A stretch of DNA of 64,000 nucleotides from Thalassia testudinum. Its lineage: Eukaryota; Streptophyta; Magnoliopsida; Alismatales; Hydrocharitaceae. Under the pieces are notes generated by a model. It was not told the DNA's origin. It was given only the letters and a program-made list of their open reading frames with translations, and made no database searches. The stretch's first letter is position 1. The number at the start of each line of letters is the position of its first letter. The position numbers were made by a program, and so were the translations under genes. The stretch covers positions 34,896,501 to 34,960,500 of the forward strand of contig JAZHRO010000026.1 in NCBI GenBank assembly GCA_037157565.1, read 5' to 3'. Positions 44,200 through 55,762 of the stretch are shown here, piece by piece.

Positions 44200-45439
44200 A
44201 TAGGCATGGGGGGTGGATATTCACCTCTGAATTCATTCGTCAGCTTCGTAGATTTGTTTTATTTTCTTTTATTATTAAACAAAAGAAAAAAAGAAAAAAA
44301 ATTTTGGAATTAGGAAAGAGAACTTGGGTTTAAGAAAATTTTCAATCTTAGGAAATACTACATTATGATTTGAACAGAAAGACCCTTGAGGTTTTTGGAC
44401 TTAATCAGCCCGTGTATCCACTAAAATGTGGATTTGTCTTTCGAGTCCTCGCCATCTTAATTCTATCGTAATTGGAGTAAATAAGTTTGGGTGATAAGTA
44501 CACGACTTATCAACCAGCCCTCTGATTTGAGGGAATTTTGAGTCTTAAGCATCTACACACTATCTTATCACTGACTCGTTATTCAGTGATTTTAATGAAA
44601 ATTGGGTAGCTAATGAACCTTTTAGGGTAATATGGCTGACAAGTTATCATGGGTAACAGCCCATAGGTAGGTTGTCCAGAGCCCAGTCACTGGACCTTTC
44701 TCTTTTTTCTGCCCTTAGGTAAATCTTAGACCAGGGAAGCTACCTACTTAAAAAAAAAATCAAAAAGAAAAGGAGAAAAGAAAAAAAGAAATAAGCCACA
44801 TTTCATCGCACGAGTATGGCTGGCAAGTTGTCGGTGGTAACAGCTCATTGACCGGTTGTCCAGAACCCAGCTCAATAAATGCACTAAAAATTCCCAAAAC
44901 ACTTAGGAAGAAGTGGAGAAGTAAAATAAACCAGGGAGATATACGCTGGATTCGCCCTTGTGTTGACCCTGTAAAAAAATAAAAGTAGGGAGAAAGCTAC
45001 CGGTTGTAAAGATACACCTTTAGGCAGAATTCTTTTTTTAGGTCACCTAGAGGTGTAGAAATCTGAAGTCCATTTTAACTGCTGGTCAACAAGTCTATCA
45101 AATTCACAATAAGATGCTTAGAACTTAGGGTTCTCATCAAATCTTGGGTGAATTGAATGGCCGTAGAAAGCCACTCTTAAACCCTAAAACTTGAAAATCC
45201 AAAAAAATTAGAAAAGAGGAAAAAGAGAAAAAGAAAATTTTCTTTGAATAAGGTGAGGGCTTGAGGCGGTCTGCATTTTGGCAGATACTCAGGCACTATT
45301 GTGTCTTTGAAAGTTCAGATCCTAAGTAGACATTTTCTTAATGATTAAAAATAACTCATGCCCAAATAATCCAACCTAATTCTTTTATAAATAGCATATA
45401 GTTTTTGCTAGGGACTAGCAAAAGATAGGCATGAGGGTA
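44200..45439 (+). other. A 3' non-coding module with two polypurine runs and repeated units
   Basis: Begins with AGATAGGCATGGGGGGTGG (44199-44217) and ends with AGATAGGCATGAGGGTA (45424-45440) at the 3' LTR: two polypurine-tract-like copies about 1.2 kb apart. Between them two ~60-bp units (44631-44690 and 44815-44873) share TATGGCTG(A/G)CAAGTT, GGTAACAGC and GGTTGTCCAGA(G/A)CCCAG. A GCTAGGGACTAGC hairpin lies at about 45409-45421. E and F have the same layout. Confidence 0.75.
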
Positions 45440-47189
45440 TGATGTAAACATATTTACACTACTTAAGATGTCTATTTATGCATGTTCTTAAGCATAGGAT
45501 TGCATTGCATGCTATAAATATTGCATAACATGCATCATCTTACATTTAGAGTAGTTTGAATAAAATGGAGGTTAATTATCTCCTTTTATGTGCTTGGACA
45601 GGGCAATTTTTTTATTGGAGCCTCAGATCGAAGATCCAACTGTACAGATGTGATCAGGACGACGATTGGAGTTCAACGACTCCAAGATCTCCCTAATCAG
45701 TCATCTGTAGCGTCAGATAGTGACTGGGGAACCCTAGAAGATCAAGGGTCAGGATGGTATAAATCTGCACTTCAAATGGCAAATTCGACTGCATGAATGA
45801 ATTCGAATCGACGATCGTAGCCTAACGACGCAAAAATCGAGTCAATCCGACACCCGTGGCACCATCTACAACATCCAGAAGATGGATGACCAAGATGGTG
45901 CCACATGGCACCATCTCGACTGCCCAAACACCAGCATGCAACCACTGAAGCCTCCGCATCTGCCCCCTCTCCGCCATTGGATCTCGATCCAACGGTTGTG
46001 GATGGCTGCACCTAAGAACGTCCGCTCGACCATTCGCGCTCCGTAACGCAGCGGTCGCGAGGTGCTCCGCATTCACAAGATGAGGGTTCAAATCACGATC
46101 TGTGGGCGCGCGCGATTAAAAGCGACCGCCCAATCGGCTATGGGTAGCTCAAATCTTCCAATAGCGCCCACGCGCTATTTCACGCGAGGAGAGGACGCAC
46201 CATCGAATGTGGGCGGGCGCGCAGCGAGGAGCGGGGGAGGCGCATCTTAAGCCGTCCGATCTCACGATCAGACGGTTGAGATTTGTTGAACGTGCGGATG
46301 CGTTGAGAGAGAGAGCAGCTGAACGGGCGCGTGTGGGCAGCAGCCACTACGCCTACGTTTGGGCTTTAGCGACGGTTTTATCCATCACTAAAGACCCCTC
46401 ATTTAATGTTTTAAAGATGTAATGACCAATTTTTCCCCACTCCTTGCAACTATAAAAGGAGACCCCCTCCACACGAAATTCTCATCCCTTCCTTCTCTTC
46501 TCTACCTCTCCAAAGCTCAAGAGAAGCTTGTCTCACACCCGGGATGCTTCTCGCGAGATAAAGTCCAAATTTTCGTCCCCCTTCGAAAGTGGATCCCGCG
46601 AAGACGACAACGTGCTGCCCCATTTCCATTCTTCTGCTTCGTCCAAGCGTCATCCCGTCCGGCTCGTCCTCCAAGCGACCGTCGAGGAGGATATCTCTCT
46701 CCCTATTCTTTTTACTGCTTTCTAGTATAGATTTACTACTTTCTAGAGTAGTTCTGCTCGTCCTCCAAGCGACCATCGAGGAGGATATTTCTCCCTCTAT
46801 TCTTTTAATGCTTTCTAGAGTAGATTTATTGCTTTCTATTGTAATCATTTTACCACTTTCTAGTGTAATGAACAATCGTTCTAATGATGAAATTCTATGT
46901 TTATTCTACATCTCATTTTGATTTCTGTTTGTAATATTCTCTCTCTCTCTGATTCTCTCTCTCTCTTCTATTTATTGTAAATATTTAGATAGTTTTAAAT
47001 TGAATTACTTCGTGACAAATAAAAATAAACGCGTAGTTTTTAAATCAAACGTCTGCCTCCCTGTGTTCGACCCAAAATTTTCATTTCAGTATAAATTTTA
47101 TTTGTTGAACACGAGTTCTTCGCTTTCAAACTACAACGACAGGTTTTCCAAAACCTAACACGTTAGCATAGCAATTCATAAGTCCAACA
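45440..47189 (+). repeat. A 3' LTR (1750 bp)
   Basis: Near-identical to the 5' LTR with the same modules: palindromes 45893-45916, 45974-45995 (one mismatch now) and 46250-46277, tRNA-like 46044-46094, stem-loop 46361-46398, TATA 46450-46459. Ends TCCAACA at 47189, followed by the TSD. Confidence 0.95.
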
Positions 47190-48164
47190 CAACCCAATGA
47201 GCAACAAGCTCAAATACAAATGAAATACAGGTGTAAGACAAAAAGAATCTTACATCTAGAACCTAAGCCTCTCAACAATAATTAAAAGATGATACCAATT
47301 TAAGAGCCTAGAATGAGCATGAATCGCTTCGTAGATGCGTGAGAAAAACATGTCGTTGAAGTGTTTACAAAAGCGTAGAGAGATTGAGAGCAGCAAACTA
47401 TTCCTTCTCTTGAATATGTGGTGGAAAAATGTAATATAGCTCTAAAATTTTTCTTCTCTATTTCTTGTGTCTCTTGTATGCAAACAAAGAGTCCTAGGGT
47501 CATTTTATAGAGTTTAGGACCTACGATACTCATCTACTAGACGTTGGAAATTAATTCCCAACGTCATATTGTTGCAATTAATTTTCTAGCCGTTTAGTTT
47601 TGAGCTAACGACTACCTGGTACCGGTACTAAAGCACCTGTACCGATACTCATCATGGGTACCGGTACTTGTAAGGTTCAGGCCAGAATTAAGCCTTTAGC
47701 CTGTGGCCAACATGTATCGGTACTCATGGTTAGTATTGGTACTTGTTGTTCACAGTTTAAGACGAATTCTCAAACCTGTGCCTTGCAAATACCAATAATG
47801 ATGAACAGTACCAGTACTTGCTTACAAGTACCTGTTTTAAGTGTTTTAATTCATTACATACTTTGAAAATGTTCGCAATATAAATCCTAATTTATCTCTA
47901 ATTGATTTTACGATCTAAGTTACAATTCTTTGTTAAGAGGCATATACGATCTATAAAAATAAAATCTAAACTATAGAAACTAAGGTCGAAGAAGATCTCC
48001 TCCGTCATCTTGCCTCCTTATCATGATCTTCTTCTTTTCATCAAGCCTCCATCATTTCCTGTTTGCCTTGCTTCTTCACCTAAATCTGAAAAACACGTAA
48101 TGCAAATATTAATTCATAATAATTTTGTTAACACCAAAACAAGATGTGGAACAAGGTTCCAACA

Positions 48165-48364
48165 ATCTCCCCCTTTTTGGTGTTGGCAAAACTATCTTGC
48201 AAATAGATAATTAAAAAATTTAACAATGTTATATGAAGGAAAAATTTTCATTTTAATCCTCCCCCTCAATATAAGCTCCCCCTAAAAATATTACTATTTT
48301 CCCTTTATTTTTCTTCCCCTTTTTCTCAATCACAAAAAAATGAAGAAATATCATACCATAAAGT
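48165..48364 (-). other. H polypurine tract and 3' region
   Basis: Minus strand AAAAAGGGGGAGAT abuts the LTR. Further GGGGGA runs (plus strand CCTCCCCCTC near 48259-48268 and GCTCCCCCT near 48276-48284) make a cluster of polypurine-like sites, common near the 3' end of SIRE-like elements. Confidence 0.7.
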
Positions 48365-49485
48365 TTACCAATAGTAGAATGATGAATGTGGATACCAAGC
48401 TTTGTTAGGCCATCGTTCTTGGTCTTCATTCAACCTATAGAAAGGTTGAAATGTTCCATTGTATGCCTTGAATACCCCCTGATCTCTTTGATCTATTCCT
48501 GCAAAATAATGTAAAATATCTTTCCTAAGTACCCATTTTCTTGTGGGTCCTTGATTGTTAGTACCTTTCAAATCCTTAGGTTTACAGATCACTTTAGTGT
48601 TAGATCTATAATTCTTAAAATTCTTGACCTTTTGATAAATCCATGCATGTCTAGGTGCATGTGATTTATTTTGTGTGTTCTTCTTATTATTGAACTTGGC
48701 TTTTAAATTATCACAAAATTCTGTATTCAGCCTCGTTGTTGTTTTTAAATTATTCAAAGTGTTCGTAAATATCTTTTAATTCTACTATTTTTGCATGTAA
48801 TTGATTGTTAGTTTCTTTGAACATATCTAATTCTATTTCTAGACAAGATTTCTCTATTTCTAGAATTCTATAACTATCATGCAAAACCTTATTTTCCTTT
48901 TTAAATAACTTAGCTTTGTGATATAGCTCTTCGTATGCTTCTAATAATTCTTCAAATGAAAAATCAGGGTTTACCTCTTCTTCTGTATCTTCTGAAGTTG
49001 CAACAAGACAAAGGTGTGCGACCTCGTCTTCATTCGATTCACTAGAGTTGGTGTCCATGTCAGAGTCACTATCATCCCATGTTGCTTTAAATGCTTTCTT
49101 CTTCTTCTTCTTGATCTCCTTTGTTTCTTTCCTATTGTCCTTATTTAAGGGATAATCCTTTTGCAAGTGGCCCTTTTTCTTGCACTCATAGCAAATAATA
49201 TTAGTTGAAATTTTATTGACTTGCTTACCTTGTTTCTTGAGAAATTTGTGGAATTTCCTAGTAAGCATCTTCATTTCTTCATCTTCAGATTCCGAGGTTG
49301 TTGAGTCTGAGTCCTCCTTAATTGCTCTAAAAGCAATGTTCTTCCTTTTGGTAGACATCTTGTCCTCATTCTTCTTCATGTTTTCTAGTTGGACATTGTA
49401 AGCCATAAGGTTTCCAATTAACTCATCTAAGGAGAAAGTAGAAAGATCTTTTGCCTCTTGGATGACTGTGGTCTTTGGAGATTGA
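48365..49485 (-). pseudogene. SIRE-like Ty1/copia Gag, truncated; no pol follows
   Basis: Gag forms the RNA-packaging particle. Reading from the B3 joint (49485): SPKTTVIQEAKDLSTFSLDE, then LIGNLMAYNVQLENMKKNED, a Ser/Asp/Glu-rich linker, and a zinc knuckle CYECKKKGHLQKDY in which the final Cys of CX2CX4HX4C is Tyr. Lys/Glu-rich and coiled-coil-like sequence follows (LLEAYEELYHKAKLFKKENK). After a frame change near 48755 a tail runs to the stop at 48365. The N-terminal part was cut off by B3. The 3' region begins directly after, so protease, integrase, RT and RNase H are missing: a Gag-only derivative. Confidence 0.88.
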
Positions 49486-52400
49486 TGCTTGGCTACTCAT
49501 CATAGCTAAAAAGCTAAAGTTAAGCTAGAAAATGGGTTAAACAATATCAAGTTAACAAATAAAAAGAGATAAGTGTGAGAATCAAAGAAAAAGACCTAAA
49601 ACCTTAATTCTGTGTCAAAATTGCATAATTAGGTCATAAAACGAGATATTCTTAAGATAAAGGTCAAATGGTGATCCAAGTGTTAATTGAACGCACAAAC
49701 AAGTTTAAAAGTCCAAATCAAAAGTACAATTAATTTCTTAAATGTTCAATTGAGCACATATAAAAATTTGAAGGCATTTGGACATCATTAAGGCCTTGAA
49801 ACTTAGAGTTTACATTTAGGTCCTTCATGCATCACATTTTCTTCTTTAGAAAACTTTCCTAGACCTATTTGTAACCCACAGGGACCTCTTTGAAAGCCCT
49901 TAGGGTCCGTTCAGTTACTAATTCTTACCACTTATGGACTTGTTCATAATTTTTCTACCCCTTTGTGAAGGGCTTCTCCCTGCAAATTTCCCAAAAGAAC
50001 CCAACCACCTATTGTTCCTCGCACGCACTGTAGCGTGCGAAGAACTTGGCGAATCTCGGCAGTCCAATCTCCCTTGATTTTGATCTGCGACTCGATCTGA
50101 ATCGAAGCTTCGTGCGAAGCGACGCATATGCTCACCACTACCCCCAGATCTCATCCTATGGTCTATTTTTGTTTTGGCAACCCATGCGCTCCTGTCCTCT
50201 CATCACCACCGCTTATACCCTCTTTGCCTAATTTCACCTGCGTGGTGATCTAAGCCATTGAGATTGCTACTTAAGCACCTTAGTGGTCGCGTGCATAAAG
50301 GATCGCTCTCTCCTACCTTCTTAGCGATCATTCTTCCACTCCAGCTACCCCTCCCCACCAAATTACCTGATTTCACAGCCACCCACTATGAAATCCTCAA
50401 CTTCTCCCCGACACTCCTCGTCACTAAGGACCTCATAGCACCTGAGGATGACTCTGAAGCTTCTCTAGAAGGCTTTTCCCTCCGCTGGAGTTCACCTCCC
50501 TCCCTTCTTCCTCAGCCACCAGCTAAGGACCCATAGGTCCCATTCTTCCTGTTAGAATAGTTTTATTACTTTGTAATTTAGCTGTAGCAGTAGTTAAGTA
50601 GATTAGTAGTAGAATTAGAGTAAATTTTTAGTGATTAATTCTGTTGTTCTGTTAGTTTAGCAGTAGGAGTAGAATTAAAGTAAATTTCCCCCCTCACCTC
50701 CTCTGATCATTCCAAATCAGAGGGGATGGTTTCACACAACCATTGATCATGAGTTTTCTCCCTCTTCATGTGTTCCATTTCGCTTCTGATTCCCGCGATT
50801 TATTTCTTGCTATTTCACCCACTCATTAGACCTAATTTTAGATCTTATTGTCTTCTGATATCAGATCTGAAATTAGCATCAAAGATCATGTTAGGGGCTT
50901 CTCACTCATTCCATTTTGCTCACAAAAGCCCCTGATCTGAGCTTTAAAGAAAATCAGTTTGCTGGATTGATAGTGAATTTGGATTGCAAAGAATTTGAAT
51001 CATTTGAGTTTTGAACGTTTGATCTAGCAGACTGAGGATTTTGATCTTGATTCATTGCTTAGCAAGGAATCTAAGGTGATTTTGAAGTCAAAATTCACCT
51101 CAGAAGAGCCATGATCTTAACTGGATTCTTGTGAGATTTTAAATGTCCTGAATGCATGGATGAGTCAATGAAAAATCACTTAGCTAATTTGAGACTCTAC
51201 CTTGCATCCTTTAGATGATTTTGAGGAGCAAATCTATTTTCCTAACCTAAGGAATTCTCCATATTCCTTAAGGTTCCATAACTCAAGGATTGGAGTGTTT
51301 AGTTTCAATAGAATGAGTTGATTCTTTCTACATGCTGTCTATATCATTAGAAAGAATTATATCAGCTACTCTTTTAATTTTGGTTTGATCGGATGTTACT
51401 GACAGGTGATTTTGGTTTTGATTTGTATTCCCAAGTGATTTTTCTATGAAATAAAACACTTGTCAGATTGTGTGAGTAAATTTCTTATTTGTGTGTTATG
51501 TGTGCAAATCCCAGATTTAGAGCAAAGTGCTGCAATTGCAGCTACATTTGCCCTCAACCCAACTATGTAATTTCTGAAACAACCATTTGAAATTCCTGAT
51601 CAGGTTGTCTATAGCCTAATCTGGAATTTGATTGGTTGATTCATGTTAATAGGTAGCTGGTTATGAGTTCTCTCTGTTGCAGATCTGGTTCTATGAAAGA
51701 TGTCTTAATTGTAGCAGCAGTTAAGACGTCTAAAGTAGAACCCAATCTGTGGCAGGGAGAGGAGTTTCAACAGTTGTTTACTGTTGAATACCTTTCTGCT
51801 CAGTTGCTGCAGTTGATATCTTCTTCCTGTTGTTCTAGCAGGAATCCCAAGTTTGAATAATCCTATGGACAGTAGCTTAAATTTAATGTTGTTAGAATAG
51901 CTGACTGATGTAAAATGTGGTGTTACTTGTATACAAGCTTTCCTATAGTGTAATTGACTTTTAATCTCCTTTGGATGCCTGTAATGAAATTTTTTTTTAA
52001 TCCTTTGTCAGCTAAATAGTAAGTCTAACTGTCCACTATATGAAATTAATTGAAATTTATCTTTGTTTGCATGCTTAATTGCTTATATCATTTCCATAAC
52101 ATATACTGAACATGTTTAAGGCAGTTCCCTACCTTTTAGACACTTAGGACTCGTTCTAAGCCCTTAGGACACTTTAGACACCTCTTTAAAGGCTTAGGAT
52201 GAGTGAACTTGGGATTTTAATAAAAATTATATAAAAAATCTAAAAAAAAAAAACCTGTCTGATTGAAGATCAGATATTTCCTTAAATGCATACCATGTTT
52301 CATGGTATTCTGAACTCCCAACTTGGTATAATTTACCAGTCGACGTTTCTGTATACCATGGAATTTAAAACACCAAAACATTTCCTTCTTCTCATCCATT

Positions 52401-54507
52401 TCTTTCATTCTCCCCTCCTGCCTCCATAACATAGACAAAAATCATAAAAATTGAAAAAACTCTAAAAATAGTAAAAATCCCTTGTATAATATGTATATAA
52501 GTATTTATTTAAGCTATAGAGTAAGCCTACTTATCTATAATGTAAAGTATACATATTTATAAGTTAAATAACTTATGTATGTATTGTATTATGTAAAGTA
52601 AATATCTAAGTTAGACTATACTATAAATATCTTAATTATACAGCTAATTATTAATTAAACTAATGTATATGTACAATAAAATTATATAAGTAATAAGTAC
52701 TATAAATAATCTTATTAAGTTATAACATTGTATATATGTATTTATACGTATATAATAAACATACTGCATCCTGTACCTTAATTTAATTATACATATAGAA
52801 TAAATAATTAATTTATTAAGTTAATAGTTAAGTTATTAGATTAAATTAAAATAAATTAGTAGATTAAGTTAAAACTAAGTTAATTTATACTGTATATGTA
52901 TACTACTGTATTTTAAGTAAGTTAACCTAATTTAAGTATTTATAATATATACACTATTTAAATTTAATTTACAAATAAAATAGTCCAAAAAGTTGCTATT
53001 TAAATGTAAATAAAATAGAAATTAAATCTGTAAAATACAATAAAAATATTTATAAAATATTTAGACATGTATACTAACTTTGTATAAGGTCAATTAGACC
53101 ATATAATAAGTAATTTACACACAATTAAGAAGCAAAACTCAAAAATAAGTAGGTATAAATGGTATACTTTAGCTAATTTATTTATGCAGTAAATATAATT
53201 AAAATTCCGAATTAATTGTACAATTGCATAGTACTATATAAATACTTTATTTTCACATAATTTATTTTTAATAACTAATAAATTATGGCCCTCGAATCGA
53301 GGGCCAAAATCATGAATTCTGCACGGCTGCCCTGGATTTCCAACGCTACTCAAGCGCCTGATTAGTCCCACGTCATGGCGGGCGAGCACGCAAAGCACTT
53401 TATATTATTTTTGTTCCCTACGTTATTCAGCCGTCACAGGCGCCAGGCGCCCGAACAACCGAACATATATCTGACCATACTAAGTATTCTAAACTGAGCA
53501 TGTGTGTGGGGTTGGGGTTCGGGTGTGTGCGAGCTTATTAAGCCCAAATGTCTGAGCATGAACATGTAATTAAGCGGCCTAATGAAAAATTAGGGTGCAC
53601 TTAGTAGAGGTCTGGTCCCACCCTCTAGGTGCTTTGTATCCCTCGAAAAGCATACCTGCAAATTAAACAAATTTTTGATTAATTAAGAGCCATAATCACA
53701 CTGTCAAAACACCTAAGTATTTGACACCTAAGTAGCACCGAGAACATAAGAAGAGTGAAATTAAGAGAAGCGAAGAATGAAAGAGAGAATAGAAGTATGT
53801 ATAAGTATAATGTATATACAGAGACCCATATAAATAGTATTTGTAAATAAATATGTATAAGATAACTAAAGTATATATATATACGTAGTATAGCTATTTA
53901 CATTTATATATAACTTCATACCTTTACTAATAAAATAAAATGTTATTGTAGGTGAAATAACTGTCACTATAGACCCTGGGTTCCTTCTTACAGTTTGTAC
54001 ATAGTTTTTTTAGGGTCCAGCAACGTTTATATCGGTCACTGTAGCTATTATATGTGTTACTATATATGTCAGTATAGTAAGTTAAGTTAGTATGCTATGT
54101 AATATGAGTTAGTAGTGTATGTTTATGTAAGCATTAGTAATATAACTTATAAATAGATAGTATAGAATATACCTATGTATTATTTGATGCTTGTTTGTAA
54201 GTAGATTTTTGCAAGCACTTTCATTGACTCTTTTTTGTACATTATGGAAACTTTAATTCACTCTTCATAGATTCATTCATTCATTCATTATTGATTGTAT
54301 ATAAAATTAATCATTTTTGGAATTAAAGAATAATTTTGAACCTAGAGAGTGATGTAAATCAATAATTGTCTCACAGTGAACGACCTGGAATAAACCAGTA
54401 AAAAATTAGGTAATTAAAATAAAAATGGTCATAATAATGGTTTGTATTTCCTACATTTACTGCAATAACATCAATTCACAATCATCACGAACCATTACAA
54501 TCGATGA
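49486..54507 (+). repeat. B3 5' LTR (5.0 kb)
   Basis: Begins TGCTTGGCTACTCATCATAG at 49486, inside the H gag, and ends TCGATGA beside the PBS. The reverse complement matches B2 in order: the 49490-50540 part against 9470-10533, and the AT-rich 52440-54500 part against 3331-5960. A perfect 9-bp-arm palindrome (GGCCCTCGA / TCGAGGGCC) is at 53287-53305. An LTR of this size is unusual for Athila and is more like Ogre/Tat. Open frames inside are not genes. Confidence 0.8.
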
Positions 54508-54514
54508 TTATTTT

Positions 54515-54532
54515 TGGCGCCGTTGCTGAGGA
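54515..54532 (+). other. tRNA-Asp primer-binding site of B3
   Basis: TGGCGCCGTTGCTGAGGA, two changes from the tRNA-Asp complement, directly after the LTR. Confidence 0.92.
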
Positions 54533-55762
54533 GGCAACTCTCTTTACACCAAAATTACTTTTTAATTCTTTATTTGTATATAATTCTTGATTTCATTTCA
54601 TTTAAATCCATTGATTGTACATAATTATGTTCTTCCATTGATTAATTTGTTGTTGTGTATACATTCTTTTATTATTTTACTAATCATTTGTTGTTTTTCC
54701 ACAGCTCTTGAGGAGTAAGAGGAGCAGCATCACCTTCCAAGTGGAGGTCATCTTCCTAGTGGAACTGCTGCGCTTCTAACCCGACGTCCAGGCGGAGTGT
54801 TCCCTCAGAGTAGCTGTAGGAGTAGTAGTAGTATAGTAATAATATAGTTTAGTTAGATTTAGGTATATTACTTAGGACCATTTGTTAGTCATAAGTTGTG
54901 AGAGCCTATTCTCACACATTTATTGTAATAAATGTGGACTTTCTGGACTCTGTTTTTCTATCTCTTAGACTCATCTCTCATCGATACGATTTTCCGTTCT
55001 TGGTTTCCGAATCAATTTATTTCTTTGTGTTTATTTGTTGCATTATTCAAAGCCCAAAAAAAGAAATCAAAAAGATCTCATCCTTATCTAGTAGCAGCAT
55101 ACCCTTAGGCATCCATTTTATGTTGCATACTTTTTCTGCTAGATTATTAACTCCAAGTCAAATTTGCATATTGTAGATTGCTGGAGTCAGGTACGCATTC
55201 CTTACTTTTCTCAAACTCCCGTCATAAGTGCATTTGACTTAAAATCTAAGAAGACCATCTCTTGTATTGAATTGATTAAAAAGCAAGACAAGCAGCATAG
55301 AAATCATTTCATAATCATTTGAACTAAATCAAAAGGAGATATTTAATCTGAGTGAAACCTTGACTGAGATTTTTCCGCATTGTGTTGATTGCTATCGTGC
55401 ACACAGTACGATCACTTAAGATCACAACACACAGGTTTCTACCTCATCTCCTGCAACCACAGGATCTGGATTCGCATGCCAGTCTTATCCAGACTCCCAG
55501 TGGATTTTAGAGGTCTGCACATCGCTAGGTTTATTTTAGGACACGTACAATTGTTTGAAACAATTGTTTGTGTACTATATAATTTTGCGTAGCAGCCTCT
55601 AGGAAAAAAAAATTCGATTCATCTCGCTTGCTTGACTTGGTCTTTTGAGTTAATTGAGATTTGATTGGGGTTTTCCACTTTTTGTGAACTAAGCTAAAAC
55701 TTTACTTTTCCATTGAGTTGTGACGGATTGAATTAAACTTGTTTTCAAAAAAAACCAACTCA
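54533..55762 (+). other. B3 leader
   Basis: Non-coding; matches B1 (1-1223, reverse complement) and shares GCTGGAGTCAGGTACGCA-like words with the C leader (59390-59412). A TTTTTCCACAG acceptor-like site lies near 54694-54704. Confidence 0.7.

Larger units (their letters stand above)
39434..47189 (+). mobile_element. A: complete non-autonomous LTR element (7.8 kb)
   Basis: LTRs 39434-41214 and 45440-47189 are flanked by CAACC (39429-39433 and 47190-47194), a perfect TSD. A perfect tRNA-Asp PBS follows the 5' LTR. The 4.2-kb internal region has a leader, one long broken ORF of unknown family and a non-coding 3' module; no Gag, protease, RT, RNase H or integrase motif was seen. It would need enzymes supplied in trans. 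PBS type, LTR modules and 3' end link it to E. D, F, L and A1 are relatives. Confidence 0.95.
39162..48164 (-). mobile_element. H 3' LTR (SIRE-like, ~1.24 kb) interrupted by element A
   Basis: 39162-39433 plus 47195-48164 form one LTR once A and one TSD copy are removed. The minus strand begins TGTTGGAACCTTGTTCC at 48164, directly after a polypurine tract (plus strand ATCTCCCCCTTTTTGG), the junction usual for SIRE/Maximus Ty1/copia elements. The 39200-39430 part has the inverted CTCTCA...TGAGAG and TTACCTC blocks typical of the LTR end. The left edge (39162) is approximate. Confidence 0.8.

Noticed and set aside
50553..51900. LTR pair suggested by two TGTTAGAATAG words
   Set aside because: Similarity does not extend beyond the 11-base word, and both lie inside the B3 LTR.
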